A DNA stretch of 64,000 nucleotides, taken from positions 558,001 to 622,000 of the forward strand of contig NZ_VWWP01000003.1 in NCBI RefSeq assembly GCF_011752975.1, read 5' to 3'. Of the stretch, positions 26,874-36,584 are shown in pieces. Each line of letters starts with the position of its first letter. Position 1 is the first letter of the stretch. The translations under genes and the position numbers were made by a program. Below the pieces are notes generated by a model. The model was not told the DNA's origin. It ran no database searches and was given only the letters and a program-made list of their open reading frames with translations. The stretch comes from Chryseobacterium sp. Tr-659. GTDB lineage: Bacteria; Bacteroidota; Bacteroidia; Flavobacteriales; Weeksellaceae.

Positions 26874-28388
26874 TTAAAGTTGGACTGTATTATTTTTAAA
26901 TCTGGTGAAATAAATAAAGTCTGACTTTCTACTTTTATCTAACTTCAGTACCTCTTTCTGCCACAAATACTTATCGTATATAATGTCTGTCAGCGGTTCA
27001 TTCTGAAAATTTAAAACACCATATTTACCGTCTTTTTTAACAACAAATTCATTTTCAAAGTCTTCAAATGTGATAATATCTTCATAAATAAAGGGTACAA
27101 TTTCCGTTCCTTTTCCATCAAGAATTCCATAAAGATCATCAGAGTTCTTACATACCAGAGGCTTTGAATATTCATTAAGAACATTAAAATATTCATCATC
27201 TTGTCTTTTTATCCAACTAATTCCTTTCAGTTCAGTCATAGAATAATCTTTAACAGAAAATCTGTAATACTGATCTTTTTTTCTGATAATTAAACTTTCC
27301 GGATAAAACCCGAGAACCTGATCACCTTCACCCAGAATATTTTCCAAGTCTTTATTAAAAAGCTTTTCTTCTCTCCCTTTCTTCAGATAAATGAAATGTT
27401 TTCCGGAAACCATAAAGTCTCTGATAAAATCATATTCCTGCGGAGTAATCATACTTCCCTTCAGGTCTACAATACCGGATTTCTTTGCTTTATCATTGTA
27501 TACACTGAAAAGATTATTGGATAAGGGATTTAAATACTTAAAAGCATGTGAATAGAGCTGACGGTCCTTTTTATAAAAAACAGTTGTTTTATTATTTTTT
27601 GTGAGATAAATATATTCTTTTTCATCAAAGTATTCGGGAGTAATTTCATTGTAAATTTCCTCTGAAATCAGATTTTCATCTGTATCAATCAGCCCGTATT
27701 TTCCTGTAGCTTTATTTCTGGTGATCAGAAAAGGATATGCATTGATATTGACAATCTGCTTTGAAAACTTGTGCAATGTCTGTCCATTATTTCCAATGAT
27801 TTCATTTTGATTTTCTTCATTCACAATAAGTGCCCTGCCTTCTTCAAAATTGTAATCATCTTTGAATTCTCTATCGCTCAACTGTTTTCCGTTAAGGTCA
27901 TACAACAGCCAGTTTTTATCTTTTAAAACAAAAAATCTATCTTTTCCCGAAAAACGAATCTTATTTGAATATGGAATTACCTGCTTCCCATTGTAATCAT
28001 AAACTGCTTCCTCTCCTTTTCTGGAAGAAATAATTCTCTGTTTGCTCCACCAGGGTGTATTAAATTCCTGATCATCCAATGGGATCACTTCATTTCCTTT
28101 TTCATCAATAATTGCTGATTTTCTTCTGTTTTCTGTTTCTTCCGAATAAAGAATAAATCTGTTTTTAAAAACATGTAAAATACTTCCTTTGTAGGGAGAT
28201 TCGAAAGTAACAACACCCAAAGAATCAACAATTCCCTGTTTTTTAGATCCCGAATCATAAACAGTACCGTACCCTTCCGAATAAGAAATGACCTCCTTCC
28301 CTGTCTTTTTAGACAGAATAACCTTCATATACTGGTTCGTCTGTGCTGTACAGACTACAGAACACAATACAAAAACTAAATGTTTCAA
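26874..28388 (-). CDS. WG-repeat secreted protein
   Basis: The 504-residue protein has a short signal peptide (MKHLVFVLCSVVCTAQ). About ten degenerate WG/KWG-type repeats follow, each with a Gly-x-(I/V/L)-(D/N)-x-x-G core: KYGLIDTDENLISEEIYNEI, KSGIVDLKGSMITPQEYDFI, LYGILDGKGTEIVPFIYEDI, KYGVLNFQNEPLTDIIYD. Such proteins are probably beta-propellers or solenoids on the cell envelope with unknown partners. The stop is 6 bases after the rsmI start region, so the operon order is 29072 gene, rsmI, this gene. It has no T9SS sorting domain. Confidence 0.8.
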   Translation of the reverse strand: MKHLVFVLCSVVCTAQTNQYMKVILSKKTGKEVISYSEGYGTVYDSGSKKQGIVDSLGVVTFESPYKGSILHVFKNRFILYSEETENRRKSAIIDEKGNEVIPLDDQEFNTPWWSKQRIISSRKGEEAVYDYNGKQVIPYSNKIRFSGKDRFFVLKDKNWLLYDLNGKQLSDREFKDDYNFEEGRALIVNEENQNEIIGNNGQTLHKFSKQIVNINAYPFLITRNKATGKYGLIDTDENLISEEIYNEITPEYFDEKEYIYLTKNNKTTVFYKKDRQLYSHAFKYLNPLSNNLFSVYNDKAKKSGIVDLKGSMITPQEYDFIRDFMVSGKHFIYLKKGREEKLFNKDLENILGEGDQVLGFYPESLIIRKKDQYYRFSVKDYSMTELKGISWIKRQDDEYFNVLNEYSKPLVCKNSDDLYGILDGKGTEIVPFIYEDIITFEDFENEFVVKKDGKYGVLNFQNEPLTDIIYDKYLWQKEVLKLDKSRKSDFIYFTRFKNNTVQL

Positions 28389-28394
28389 GGAATA

Positions 28395-29069
28395 TTAAAT
28401 AGAATTATTGACAATAAGAACGATTTCTCCTTTTAAAGTTTTAGTCTTGGAAAACTCAATTAATTCATTGATTGTTCCTCGTTTAGTCTCTTCAAATTTC
28501 TTGGAGATTTCACGGCTTAAACTTACTTTGGTTTCTTCTCCAAAGAATTCTTTAATCTGTTCAAGTGTTGTATTGATTTTATGTGGGCTCTCATACAGAA
28601 CTATGGTTTTCTTTTCTTCTGCAAGCTGCTTCAGCTTTGTCTGCCTACCCTTTTTCTGTGGTAAAAATCCTGCAAATAAAAATTCATTATTGGGAAGACC
28701 TGAAACCACAAGTGCCGGAATAAGTGCTGTAGCTCCAGGAAGGCAGATCATATCAATATTATTATCTGCTCCTGCTTTTGCCAGCAGATACCCTGGATCT
28801 GAGATGCCTGGCGTACCAGCATCGGTAATTATAGCGATATTCTGACCGTTTTTAAGGTCTGTAATCACTTTCTCCGTTGCCTGGTGTTCGTTATGCAAAT
28901 GATAAGATTTTAAAGGCTTGGAGATCTCAAAATGTTTTAAAAGTATTCCGGAAGTTCTTGTGTCTTCACATAATATATAATCAACTTCTTTAAGGACGTT
29001 TACCGCCCTGAAAGTCATATCTTCCAGATTCCCGACAGGTGTGGGAACAAAATATAGGATTCCGCTCAA
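28395..29069 (-). CDS. rsmI: 16S rRNA (cytidine(1402)-2'-O)-methyltransferase RsmI
   Basis: It methylates the 2'-OH of C1402 in the decoding centre of 16S rRNA. The 224-residue protein has the tetrapyrrole-methylase fold with the RsmI motifs: YFVPTPVGNLEDMTFRAV, CEDTRTSGILLKHF, IAIITDAGTPGISDPGYLL, CLPGATALIPALVVSGLP, FAGFLPQKKGR, YESPHKI and SLSREISKKFEE. Like other Bacteroidota forms it is shorter than the E. coli protein and lacks the C-terminal extension. It starts 3 bases after the stop of the acidic repeat protein, so it is cotranscribed. Confidence 0.94.
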   Translation of the reverse strand: MSGILYFVPTPVGNLEDMTFRAVNVLKEVDYILCEDTRTSGILLKHFEISKPLKSYHLHNEHQATEKVITDLKNGQNIAIITDAGTPGISDPGYLLAKAGADNNIDMICLPGATALIPALVVSGLPNNEFLFAGFLPQKKGRQTKLKQLAEEKKTIVLYESPHKINTTLEQIKEFFGEETKVSLSREISKKFEETKRGTINELIEFSKTKTLKGEIVLIVNNSI

Positions 29070-29071
29070 AA

Positions 29072-30559
29072 TTATAAGAATTTATTTTCCACCAATATCC
29101 AAAGTCTCTGCGCATATTCATCCACCTTGTTCCATTTTCTTTCGTAATACAGATCACTCAGATATTCTTTGGCTTCTTCCAGCGTTTTGAAGTGGTTTAG
29201 CTGAGCAACTGTATCATTAAGATCTGTCTGGCTGCCTTCAAAAAGCATTTTTGAGAATGCAATTCTGTCATTCAGATCCAGTTTAAATTCAGGTTTCTGT
29301 TTTTCAGCTTCCATAAAATTGGTAGGAATATTAGATTTCAGAATGCTTCCGGTTTCTTCTTTCACTACCACAGGCTCTTTTTCATTTGGAACTTCTCTTT
29401 CCAGAGGATCATCATCAAAAAGTGACTGAACGGCTTTTAACCCTTTGATATTGGCTAGTTTTATTTTTTTATCGTGATGATATTCATCTAAGTTTTCGAA
29501 GCTTTCATCAGAAGGATGTTTGTCTGTTTCTTCTGGAACAGGTTTGTCTATTTCAACAATTTTTCTTCTGTCATAAACCTCTGCTAATATATTTTCCTCT
29601 TTTTCATGCTCTTCTTCATGATCATTTTTAATTTCACTCAGAATATTTTCAACATTAGAGGTATCTGTTGCCATTTCTCCCTGTTCTATCGATACATTTG
29701 AAGAAATAAACTGCTCTTCACTTTCTTCGATCAGCATTTCATCTTCAAGCATTTCTGTGTCGAAAATACTTGGAATAGTTTCGGTTACTACAGATTCTTT
29801 CGCTTCGTTTACAACAGCAAAATCGGTTTCATTTTTATCGTTTTTTTCAACAGCTTCTTCCTCTTCATTACTATCTATTTCGTTCAGCTGATTATTGAAT
29901 ATGGCTTCTTCTTCCGTAACTTCGTTATCAAACATGTTTTCATCAATATCCTCGTCAGAATCCGGTTGAGAGTCTGCCAGAATCTTCTCTTCATCCACAA
30001 AGTTTACAACCTCACTGTATGGTTCTCCTGCTTCTTTTTCTTCAATTTCATTCAATTGATTATTGAACACTGCTTCCTCTTCCGTAATTTCATTCGGAGA
30101 ACTTTGTTCCTGAATATTTTCAGCTGATCTTTCACCATAACTTTCTTCCACAAAACTTACAATATTTTCATGGAATTCGTTTTCAACGATCTCATTCAGC
30201 TGGTTGTTGAAAATAGCTTCTTCTTCCTTTCCTTCGGAAAAAACTTCATTTTCATCAATTTCGTTCAGTTCATTATTGAAGATAGCTTCCTCTTCTGTTA
30301 CTTCGTTGCCGGAATCATGATCTAGCTCCCCCGAAGCAAAAGAGATGTACTGGCTTTCCGGATTATACCCCGGTTCATCAACAACGAAATATTCGATATT
30401 TTTTTCCAGCAGTTTCAAAAAAGAAATCCTGTTAGCAAGCTCATCCACAAGATCTTGCTTGGAAAGTAATTCATCTACGTTACTTATTTTGTCCAGATTA
30501 TCAATGATATTCATGGATTCAAAAAAAATCTTTTCCTTTAAATCTTGGATATTCTGCAT
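29072..30559 (-). CDS. Acidic repeat protein of unknown function
   Basis: This 495-residue cytoplasmic protein is extremely rich in Glu and Asp between residues 60 and 360. It carries four copies of EEA(I/V)FNN(Q/E)LNEI at residues about 90, 113, 161 and 217, usually preceded by N-E-(V/I)-T-E. The N-terminal 55 residues are a helical, coiled-coil-like segment. The C-terminal 75 residues (RIAFSKMLFEGSQTDLNDTVAQ to RLWILVENKFL) look like a small folded helical domain. The middle is probably disordered, and the repeats look like short linear binding motifs. It is the first gene of an operon with rsmI. No function is known to me. Confidence 0.8.
   Translation of the reverse strand: MQNIQDLKEKIFFESMNIIDNLDKISNVDELLSKQDLVDELANRISFLKLLEKNIEYFVVDEPGYNPESQYISFASGELDHDSGNEVTEEEAIFNNELNEIDENEVFSEGKEEEAIFNNQLNEIVENEFHENIVSFVEESYGERSAENIQEQSSPNEITEEEAVFNNQLNEIEEKEAGEPYSEVVNFVDEEKILADSQPDSDEDIDENMFDNEVTEEEAIFNNQLNEIDSNEEEEAVEKNDKNETDFAVVNEAKESVVTETIPSIFDTEMLEDEMLIEESEEQFISSNVSIEQGEMATDTSNVENILSEIKNDHEEEHEKEENILAEVYDRRKIVEIDKPVPEETDKHPSDESFENLDEYHHDKKIKLANIKGLKAVQSLFDDDPLEREVPNEKEPVVVKEETGSILKSNIPTNFMEAEKQKPEFKLDLNDRIAFSKMLFEGSQTDLNDTVAQLNHFKTLEEAKEYLSDLYYERKWNKVDEYAQRLWILVENKFL
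29868..30298 (-). repeat. Four dispersed repeats coding EEAIFNNQLNEI
   Basis: The plus strand shows near-identical units such as cagctgattattgaatatgg at about 29886, 30056, 30200 and 30269. They correspond to the four peptide repeats of the acidic protein. Confidence 0.8.
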
Positions 30560-30583
30560 AATAAGATTCTTATTAAAATTGCT

Positions 30584-30591
30584 TACTTTTG
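30584..30591 (+). promoter_or_regulatory. -7 box of tdk
   Basis: TACTTTTG, a perfect TAnnTTTG, lies 29 bases before the tdk ATG in the 61-base divergent gap. No clear -33 box. Confidence 0.4.
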
Positions 30592-30620
30592 ATGTTAAAA
30601 ATATACGGCTAATTTAACAA

Positions 30621-31208
30621 ATGTTTTTAGAAAATACAATTAATCATTCCAAACAAAGCGGTTGGATGGAAGTGATTTGTGGCTCCATGTTTTCAGGTAA
30701 GACCGAAGAACTGATCCGCAGATTGCGAAGAGCAGAGATGGCAGGACAGAATGTGGAAATTTTTAAACCAAAAATGGATATTCGCTATTCTGAAGAGGAT
30801 GTAGTTTCTCATAATCAGAATAAAATACGCAGTACAGCAGTAGAAAATCCTAATGAAATTCTTTTGTTGGCTTCCAATTGTGATGTAGTAGCAATTGATG
30901 AAGCTCAGTTTTTTGATGAAAGCATTGTTGATGTAGCCAATCAGCTTGCCAATAGCGGTATAAGAGTAGTTATTGCCGGATTGGATATGGACTTTCTTGG
31001 CCGTCCTTTCGGGCCTATGCCCAATTTAATGGCTACCGCCGAATATGTTACAAAAGTGCATGCTATTTGCAAGAGAACGGGTAACCTCGCCAATTACTCC
31101 ATGAGAACCTCTCAAGGAGATAATCTGGTTGAGCTGGGTGAAACCGAAAGCTATGAAGCCGTAAGCCGAAGAGTTTTCATTGATGAAGTACTTTCGAAAA
31201 GAAAATAA
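30621..31208 (+). CDS. tdk: Thymidine kinase (type II)
   Basis: It phosphorylates thymidine in the salvage pathway. The 195-residue protein has the P-loop CGSMFSGKTEELIRRLRR, VVAIDEAQFFD, the lasso region (GRPFGPMPNLMATAEYV) and the base-binding end NLVELGETESYEAVSRRVF. The zinc-binding cysteines of the family are mostly absent: the segment reads HAICKRTGNLANYSMR with only one Cys, and no later C-x-x-(C/H) pair exists. So the structural zinc site is lost or replaced. It is divergent from the acidic repeat protein gene. Confidence 0.94.
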   Translation: MFLENTINHSKQSGWMEVICGSMFSGKTEELIRRLRRAEMAGQNVEIFKPKMDIRYSEEDVVSHNQNKIRSTAVENPNEILLLASNCDVVAIDEAQFFDESIVDVANQLANSGIRVVIAGLDMDFLGRPFGPMPNLMATAEYVTKVHAICKRTGNLANYSMRTSQGDNLVELGETESYEAVSRRVFIDEVLSKRK

Positions 31209-31406
31209 ACAGAGAAAAGGCAAAACAGTAAAATCGCTTGATAGCAAAGACTGGCAGCCATAAAACAGATTCACTTAATATAAAATAAGAAGCGGAAAAT
31301 CTCTATTGTAAAATATGAAAAGGAAAAACCTGATGATGTAATCTTTAACCCTTTTGCTATTTTACCTTTTGCATTTCCGCTAAAAAATAAAGCAGAAAGG
31401 GTACCA

Positions 31407-33854
31407 ATGAACTATACAGTACAACACATTGCAGAGATCACCAATGCACAGGTAATTGGAGACGGAGATTTATTGATCAAAAATATAGCTTACGACAGCA
31501 GAATCATTTATTCGATAAAGAATACTGCATTTATTGCGATCAATACCCATAAAAATTCCGGTGAAAAGTTTATTGAATCTGCAATTGACAGAGGTATCAA
31601 TGTCATTATTTCTGAACATCAGTATCCGGAATTTGAAAATATAACCTGGATTATTGTTGATAATTCGGTAGATTTTCTTCAAAAATTAGCCAAATATCAT
31701 TTTGAAAATTCACATTTACAATCTATCGGAATTACCGGAAGTAATGGAAAAACCATTTTAAAAGAATGGTTATATCAATGCCTTTGGAATGAATTTCCTA
31801 CTGTAAAAAGTCCCAAAAGTTTTAATTCTCAGATCGGTCTTCCTTTATCTCTTCTTCAGATTAACAGTTCCCATAAGCTGGGAATTTTTGAAGTAGGAAT
31901 CTCGCAACCGGATGAAATGGAAAAACTGGAAAATATCTTCCATCCTCAGATCGGATTGCTAACCCATATCGGAACCGCCCATGCTGCAAATTTTTCTTCC
32001 GAAGAACAACTCATTGATGAAAAGATTATCCTTTTTAAAAACTCTGAAGTGATCATCTATAATGGAGACAATTCTTTGGTTGATCAAAAAATAAAAAAAT
32101 CCTATCCGGACAAGAAATTAATTTCCTACGGTTTTAAAAAAGAGAATAACGTCTTTATCAAAAACAGTATTTCCAAAGATGAAAATATTTTAGTGGAATA
32201 TTTTGGTGAAGAAATCAGTTTTCCGGCCCATCAGAGAGACGAAGCTACATTAACCAATGCTATGGCGCTTATCACAGTGCTTAAGGAATTGAATATCGAA
32301 AATAAAAAGATCGTCGAAAAAATCAACCTTTTAAAGGCCGTTGAAATGAGGCTTGAAGCGATTGAAGGAATTAAAGGAAATATTATTATCAACGATTCCT
32401 TCAACCTTGATCTGGATTCTTTAAAAACTGCCCTTCAATTTCTGAATGAATATAACAAGTCTAAAAAGTCATTAGTCTTAACTGATATTGTAGGAGTGAG
32501 CAGCAATTCCCAGGAATTATATGAAGAAGTCTCTGAACTAGTTAATGAACAGAATTTTGATTCTGTATTTTTAATCGGTGATGAAATTTCAAAGTTTAGT
32601 GATTTATTTAAATCTAAAACTTATACTTTTATTGATACTAAAGAACTCATTGAAAGTAAATACCTAACAGAAATAGAAAACCAGATCATCCTGCTTAAAG
32701 GTGCAAGAAAATATGAGATCGAAAAACTTAAAGATATCCTCGAGCTCAGAAAACACGATACGGTACTGGAAGTAAATCTGAATGCTATTCTTCATAATAT
32801 CAATTATCATAAATCATTATTGAAACCAGAAACCAAGATGATGGCAATGGTAAAAGCCAATGCCTACGGACTGGGAAGTTATGAAGTTTCGGAATTTCTC
32901 CAGCATCATCATATCGATTATTTGGGAGTAGCTTATGTTGATGAAGGTGTAGAGCTTCGTAAAAAAGGGATTACCACTCCTATTATTGTGATGAACCCTG
33001 AGCAGCACAGTTATCAGACCATTATAGAATACAATCTCGAACCCGAAATTTACAGTTTCAGGGTATTGGAATTGTTCTATGAAGCTGTTCAGAAATCCGG
33101 ATATGATAAAAAATATCCCATCCATATCAAGTTGGAAACAGGAATGCACCGTCTTGGTTTTAAAGATTTTGAGCTGGATCAGCTAAGTCAAACTTTAGAT
33201 GAAAAAAATCTTAAAGTTCAGAGCTTGTTCAGTCATTTATCTTCTTCGGATATGCCTGAAGAAAAAGAATTTACATTGAAACAGCTTGAAGTTTTTGAAA
33301 GAAATTCAAATTATCTGACAGAAAAGCTGGGTTACACGCCTATTCGCCATATCCTTAACTCATCGGGGATAACCAGCTATACAGATCACCAGTATGATAT
33401 GGTGAGAATAGGTATTGGAATGCTTGGGGAATCATCTGACATTGAAATACAGAAACAATTAAAGCCTGTGGTAAGTTTTAAAACCGTAATTTCACAGATA
33501 TCAATGGTTGAAAACGGAGAGTCTGTCGGCTACAGCAGAAGATATAAAGCCGATCATTCTACCAGAATTGCAACAATCCCGGTAGGATACGCAGATGGTA
33601 TTCCCAGATTGATAGGAAACCAAGTGGGGAATGTTGGAATCAGTAAAACCCTTGCCCCTATTGTTGGAAATATCTGTATGGATATGATGATGATTAATGT
33701 AGATCATATCCCTAATGTGAAGGAAGGAGATACGGTAACTGTCTTCAATGCACAACCCAGTCTAAAAGAATTTGCGGGATACTGCAAAACGATAACCTAT
33801 GAAGTATTAACCTCTATTTCACCTCGGGTGAAACGGATTTATATAAAAGATTAA
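31407..33854 (+). CDS. Bifunctional UDP-MurNAc-tripeptide:D-Ala-D-Ala ligase / alanine racemase
   Basis: This is a fusion of two peptidoglycan precursor enzymes, common in Bacteroidota. Residues about 1-445 are MurF: an N-terminal UDP-binding domain, IGITGSNGKTILKEWL as the ATP site near residue 108, and the C-terminal ligase domain with VLTDIVGVSSNSQELYEEV. Residues about 449-815 are alanine racemase Alr: VKANAYGLG holds the PLP lysine near residue 483. It also has HIKLETGMHRLGF, SGITSYTDHQYDMVRIGIGMLG, and the catalytic tyrosine region GYSRRY. One chain can therefore make D-Ala and add D-Ala-D-Ala. The patatin gene follows after 2 bases. Confidence 0.95.
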   Translation: MNYTVQHIAEITNAQVIGDGDLLIKNIAYDSRIIYSIKNTAFIAINTHKNSGEKFIESAIDRGINVIISEHQYPEFENITWIIVDNSVDFLQKLAKYHFENSHLQSIGITGSNGKTILKEWLYQCLWNEFPTVKSPKSFNSQIGLPLSLLQINSSHKLGIFEVGISQPDEMEKLENIFHPQIGLLTHIGTAHAANFSSEEQLIDEKIILFKNSEVIIYNGDNSLVDQKIKKSYPDKKLISYGFKKENNVFIKNSISKDENILVEYFGEEISFPAHQRDEATLTNAMALITVLKELNIENKKIVEKINLLKAVEMRLEAIEGIKGNIIINDSFNLDLDSLKTALQFLNEYNKSKKSLVLTDIVGVSSNSQELYEEVSELVNEQNFDSVFLIGDEISKFSDLFKSKTYTFIDTKELIESKYLTEIENQIILLKGARKYEIEKLKDILELRKHDTVLEVNLNAILHNINYHKSLLKPETKMMAMVKANAYGLGSYEVSEFLQHHHIDYLGVAYVDEGVELRKKGITTPIIVMNPEQHSYQTIIEYNLEPEIYSFRVLELFYEAVQKSGYDKKYPIHIKLETGMHRLGFKDFELDQLSQTLDEKNLKVQSLFSHLSSSDMPEEKEFTLKQLEVFERNSNYLTEKLGYTPIRHILNSSGITSYTDHQYDMVRIGIGMLGESSDIEIQKQLKPVVSFKTVISQISMVENGESVGYSRRYKADHSTRIATIPVGYADGIPRLIGNQVGNVGISKTLAPIVGNICMDMMMINVDHIPNVKEGDTVTVFNAQPSLKEFAGYCKTITYEVLTSISPRVKRIYIKD

Positions 33855-33856
33855 CT

Positions 33857-36013
33857 ATGAGAAAACTCCTGATTCTTGTTTTTGTATTCCAATTGCTGCT
33901 GATTCATTCTCAAGTAAAGAAAGATCTGGTAATTCCGAAAAACCCAAAGATAGGACTATCGCTAGCCGGTGGTGGTGCCAAAGGTTTTTCTCATGTAGGA
34001 GTACTTAAAGTGCTGGATTCATTAGGAGTAAAAGTAGATTATATTGCCGGAACCAGTATGGGAGCTATCGTTGGAGGGCTTTATGCTTCCGGATATTCAG
34101 GAAAGGAAATTGAAAAAATCGTAATGGATACGGATTTCTATTCACTTATTATGGATCCTAAATCCAGACAGGAAGCCAGTTTTTTCAATAAATCCGTAGA
34201 CAAATATCTTTTATCTATTCCTTTAAAAAACGGAAAAATCACACTTCCTTCTTCAATCAGTACGGGCCAGAGAAACGTATATCTTCTTAAAGAGCTTTTT
34301 AAAAATGTTTCCAATATTGAAGATTTTTCCAAGCTCCCTATTCCTTTTCTATGTGTTGCCACCAATCTCGAAAGCGGGAATATGCAGATCTTTGAAAAGG
34401 GAGATCTTGTACAATCCATCATGGCAAGTTCCGCATTTCCTTCTTTAATGGATCCTGTAAAAATTGGTGATAGTATTTATATAGATGGTGCAATGACCGT
34501 AAATTATCCATCAAAGCCATTAAAGGATAAAGGAATCGATATCGTAATCGGTGTGGACCTTAACCAGGATCTTTCAAAAAGAGAGGATTTAAACAATATT
34601 ATATCTATTCTCAACCAGGTCATTGATTTTGGTATTAAAAAAGATACCCGAAAACAGTATAAATACACAGATATCAATATCAAACCCAACCTAAAGGGAA
34701 TGTCTGCAACAAGCTATGATGATAAGAAGAAAATCCTTGACAGCGGCTATGCTGAAGGAATGAAATATTCCCAGGTATTGGATCAGCTTCCCAAACGACC
34801 GTTTGACCGTCTCAGACAACGCATAAATCCAATATATTCCAACGTTTATAAGATAGATAGTATTTCCATAGAAGGAGGCAAAATTTACGGTAAAAATTAT
34901 ACCCTGGGGAAAATGGGACTGCGTCTCCCCTCTTTACAGACCTACGGCAGCATCAACAAAATGGTTGATAAATTGGTTGCCACTAATAATTACAAATTTA
35001 TCAACTACGATATCGTTCAGGAAAATGATGCCAATTATTTGAAACTGTATGTTACCGAAGATGATGCCAGACATTTCTTAAAATTCGGACTGCATTACGA
35101 TGAAGTTTTCAAAACCGGCCTTCTTTTGAATTATTCTGCAAAAAGACTCTTATTCAAAAATTCAAATCTTTCTGTAGATGTTGTTGTAGGAGACAGACTC
35201 AGATATTATCTGAATTATTTTATTGATAACGGATATATTCCAGGATTTGGTATTTATTCCTCAGGAATGAATTTTGACATTAAAAATGTAGACAACAATG
35301 TCATTGATAAATGGGAATGGGCAAGAAATGAGGCTTATTTACAGTCCACTTGGAAAGATAAATTTGCCATCGGAGGTGGTATTAGCCATGATTACTTTAA
35401 AGCTGAAATTAATGGTGACAACCGTCGTTACGGGCGTTTTCTGAATCCTTATCTATTTATTAAAACCGACACTCAGGATGATAAGGAATTCCCGACAAAA
35501 GGTATATATTTCTCTGCTGAAGGAAAGGTAATAGATCTGTTGAAATCAGAGGTTGATAAAAGAATCATTCAGGTAAAAGCCGATTTAAAGATCAATGTTC
35601 CACTGGGAAAACAATTCACATATCGTCTTAATCTATTTGGCGGTATTACTATTGGTGATCATCTTCCCCAATATTATCAATACAGATTAGGTGGAATATT
35701 TGAGCAAAATATTCTTAATTTTAAAAGTTTCGGTGGCTTTTATTTTGCACAGCTTTATACGAATAACGTTATATTAGCTTCAAATGATATTCAGTTTAAA
35801 TTCAATAAAAACTATTTTATCAGCGGAAACTTCAGCTTTGCGAACCTTTCCAATGATATTAAATTTGAAGATGCAGTTAAAGTAAATTATAGCTCATTAG
35901 GACTTACGGCGGGTTATAAATCTCCTTTCGGGCAGATTAAAGTAAACTTTAGCCACTCACTTAAAAACAATCAAAAAGGTATATTCAGTGTTATTTTAGG
36001 ACACTGGTTTTAA
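33857..36013 (+). CDS. Patatin-like phospholipase with C-terminal outer-membrane barrel (PlpD-like)
   Basis: The 718-residue protein has a signal peptide (1-18). A patatin domain spans about 30-300 with the oxyanion loop SLAGGGAKGFSHVG and nucleophile S67 in AGTSMGA; the catalytic Asp is in YIDGAMTVNYP near residue 209. A POTRA-like segment follows (about 320-395, IDSISIEGGKIYGKNYTL). A 16-strand Omp85/BamA-type barrel ends in KGIFSVILGHWF, with the aromatic final residue needed for assembly. This is the type Vd autotransporter layout. It is in an operon with murF-alr (2 bases) and ybeY (4 bases). Confidence 0.92.
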   Translation: MRKLLILVFVFQLLLIHSQVKKDLVIPKNPKIGLSLAGGGAKGFSHVGVLKVLDSLGVKVDYIAGTSMGAIVGGLYASGYSGKEIEKIVMDTDFYSLIMDPKSRQEASFFNKSVDKYLLSIPLKNGKITLPSSISTGQRNVYLLKELFKNVSNIEDFSKLPIPFLCVATNLESGNMQIFEKGDLVQSIMASSAFPSLMDPVKIGDSIYIDGAMTVNYPSKPLKDKGIDIVIGVDLNQDLSKREDLNNIISILNQVIDFGIKKDTRKQYKYTDINIKPNLKGMSATSYDDKKKILDSGYAEGMKYSQVLDQLPKRPFDRLRQRINPIYSNVYKIDSISIEGGKIYGKNYTLGKMGLRLPSLQTYGSINKMVDKLVATNNYKFINYDIVQENDANYLKLYVTEDDARHFLKFGLHYDEVFKTGLLLNYSAKRLLFKNSNLSVDVVVGDRLRYYLNYFIDNGYIPGFGIYSSGMNFDIKNVDNNVIDKWEWARNEAYLQSTWKDKFAIGGGISHDYFKAEINGDNRRYGRFLNPYLFIKTDTQDDKEFPTKGIYFSAEGKVIDLLKSEVDKRIIQVKADLKINVPLGKQFTYRLNLFGGITIGDHLPQYYQYRLGGIFEQNILNFKSFGGFYFAQLYTNNVILASNDIQFKFNKNYFISGNFSFANLSNDIKFEDAVKVNYSSLGLTAGYKSPFGQIKVNFSHSLKNNQKGIFSVILGHWF

Positions 36014-36017
36014 AAAA

Positions 36018-36437
36018 ATGATACAGTTCTTTTATGAAAACTTACCAGAATCGGTAAGTACAGATTACAAAAAATGGCTGGAAGATCTTATTCTTTCAGA
36101 AGGAAAAAAACTAGGAGAAATCAATTACATTTTCTGTGATGATGAATATCTGCTTAAAGTTAATCAGGATTATTTGCAGCATGATTATTATACAGATATC
36201 ATCACTTTTGATTATGTAAAAGGCAAGACAATAAGCGGTGAGATTTTCGTATCTTTGCAGCGCATTTCTGACAACGCCTCTACCCTTTCCCGAGATTATG
36301 AAGAAGAATTAAGAAGGGTTTTAGCCCACGGAATTTTACATCTTGCAGGCTACAAAGACAAGACGGAAGAGGAAGAAAAAGAGATGCGGAGAATGGAAGA
36401 TCTGTACTTAGCTAAATATAGGGATTTAAAGAATTAA
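36018..36437 (+). CDS. ybeY: Endoribonuclease YbeY (rRNA maturation)
   Basis: YbeY processes the 3' end of 16S rRNA and takes part in ribosome quality control. The 139-residue protein has TDIITFDY, GEIFVSLQRI and the metal motif LAHGILHLAGYKDKTEEEE. H104 and H108 are present, but the third zinc histidine of the usual H-x3-H-x5-H is D114 here. From memory this variant is common in Bacteroidota, so it may still be active with an Asp ligand. It ends the murF-alr/patatin operon; parS site 1 lies just after it. Confidence 0.92.
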   Translation: MIQFFYENLPESVSTDYKKWLEDLILSEGKKLGEINYIFCDDEYLLKVNQDYLQHDYYTDIITFDYVKGKTISGEIFVSLQRISDNASTLSRDYEEELRRVLAHGILHLAGYKDKTEEEEKEMRRMEDLYLAKYRDLKN

Positions 36438-36520
36438 TATTTAACAATCACTTAAAGTCCGATATCTAAAGTACTCAATTCTAGCAATAATACAAGTTTA
36501 TCTAGAGCGCATTCTCCAAA

Positions 36521-36540
36521 AATGTTTCACGTGAAACATT
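36521..36540. promoter_or_regulatory. parS: parS site 1 (ParB-binding palindrome)
   Basis: TGTTTCACGTGAAACA at 36523-36538 is identical to the ParB recognition consensus. The flanking AA/TT extends it to a 20-base perfect palindrome. It lies between ybeY and mnmG. Confidence 0.92.
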
Positions 36541-36584
36541 GGTTAAAAAGATAAAGTTTAAAGCTTAAAACAAGCGAGATAAAA

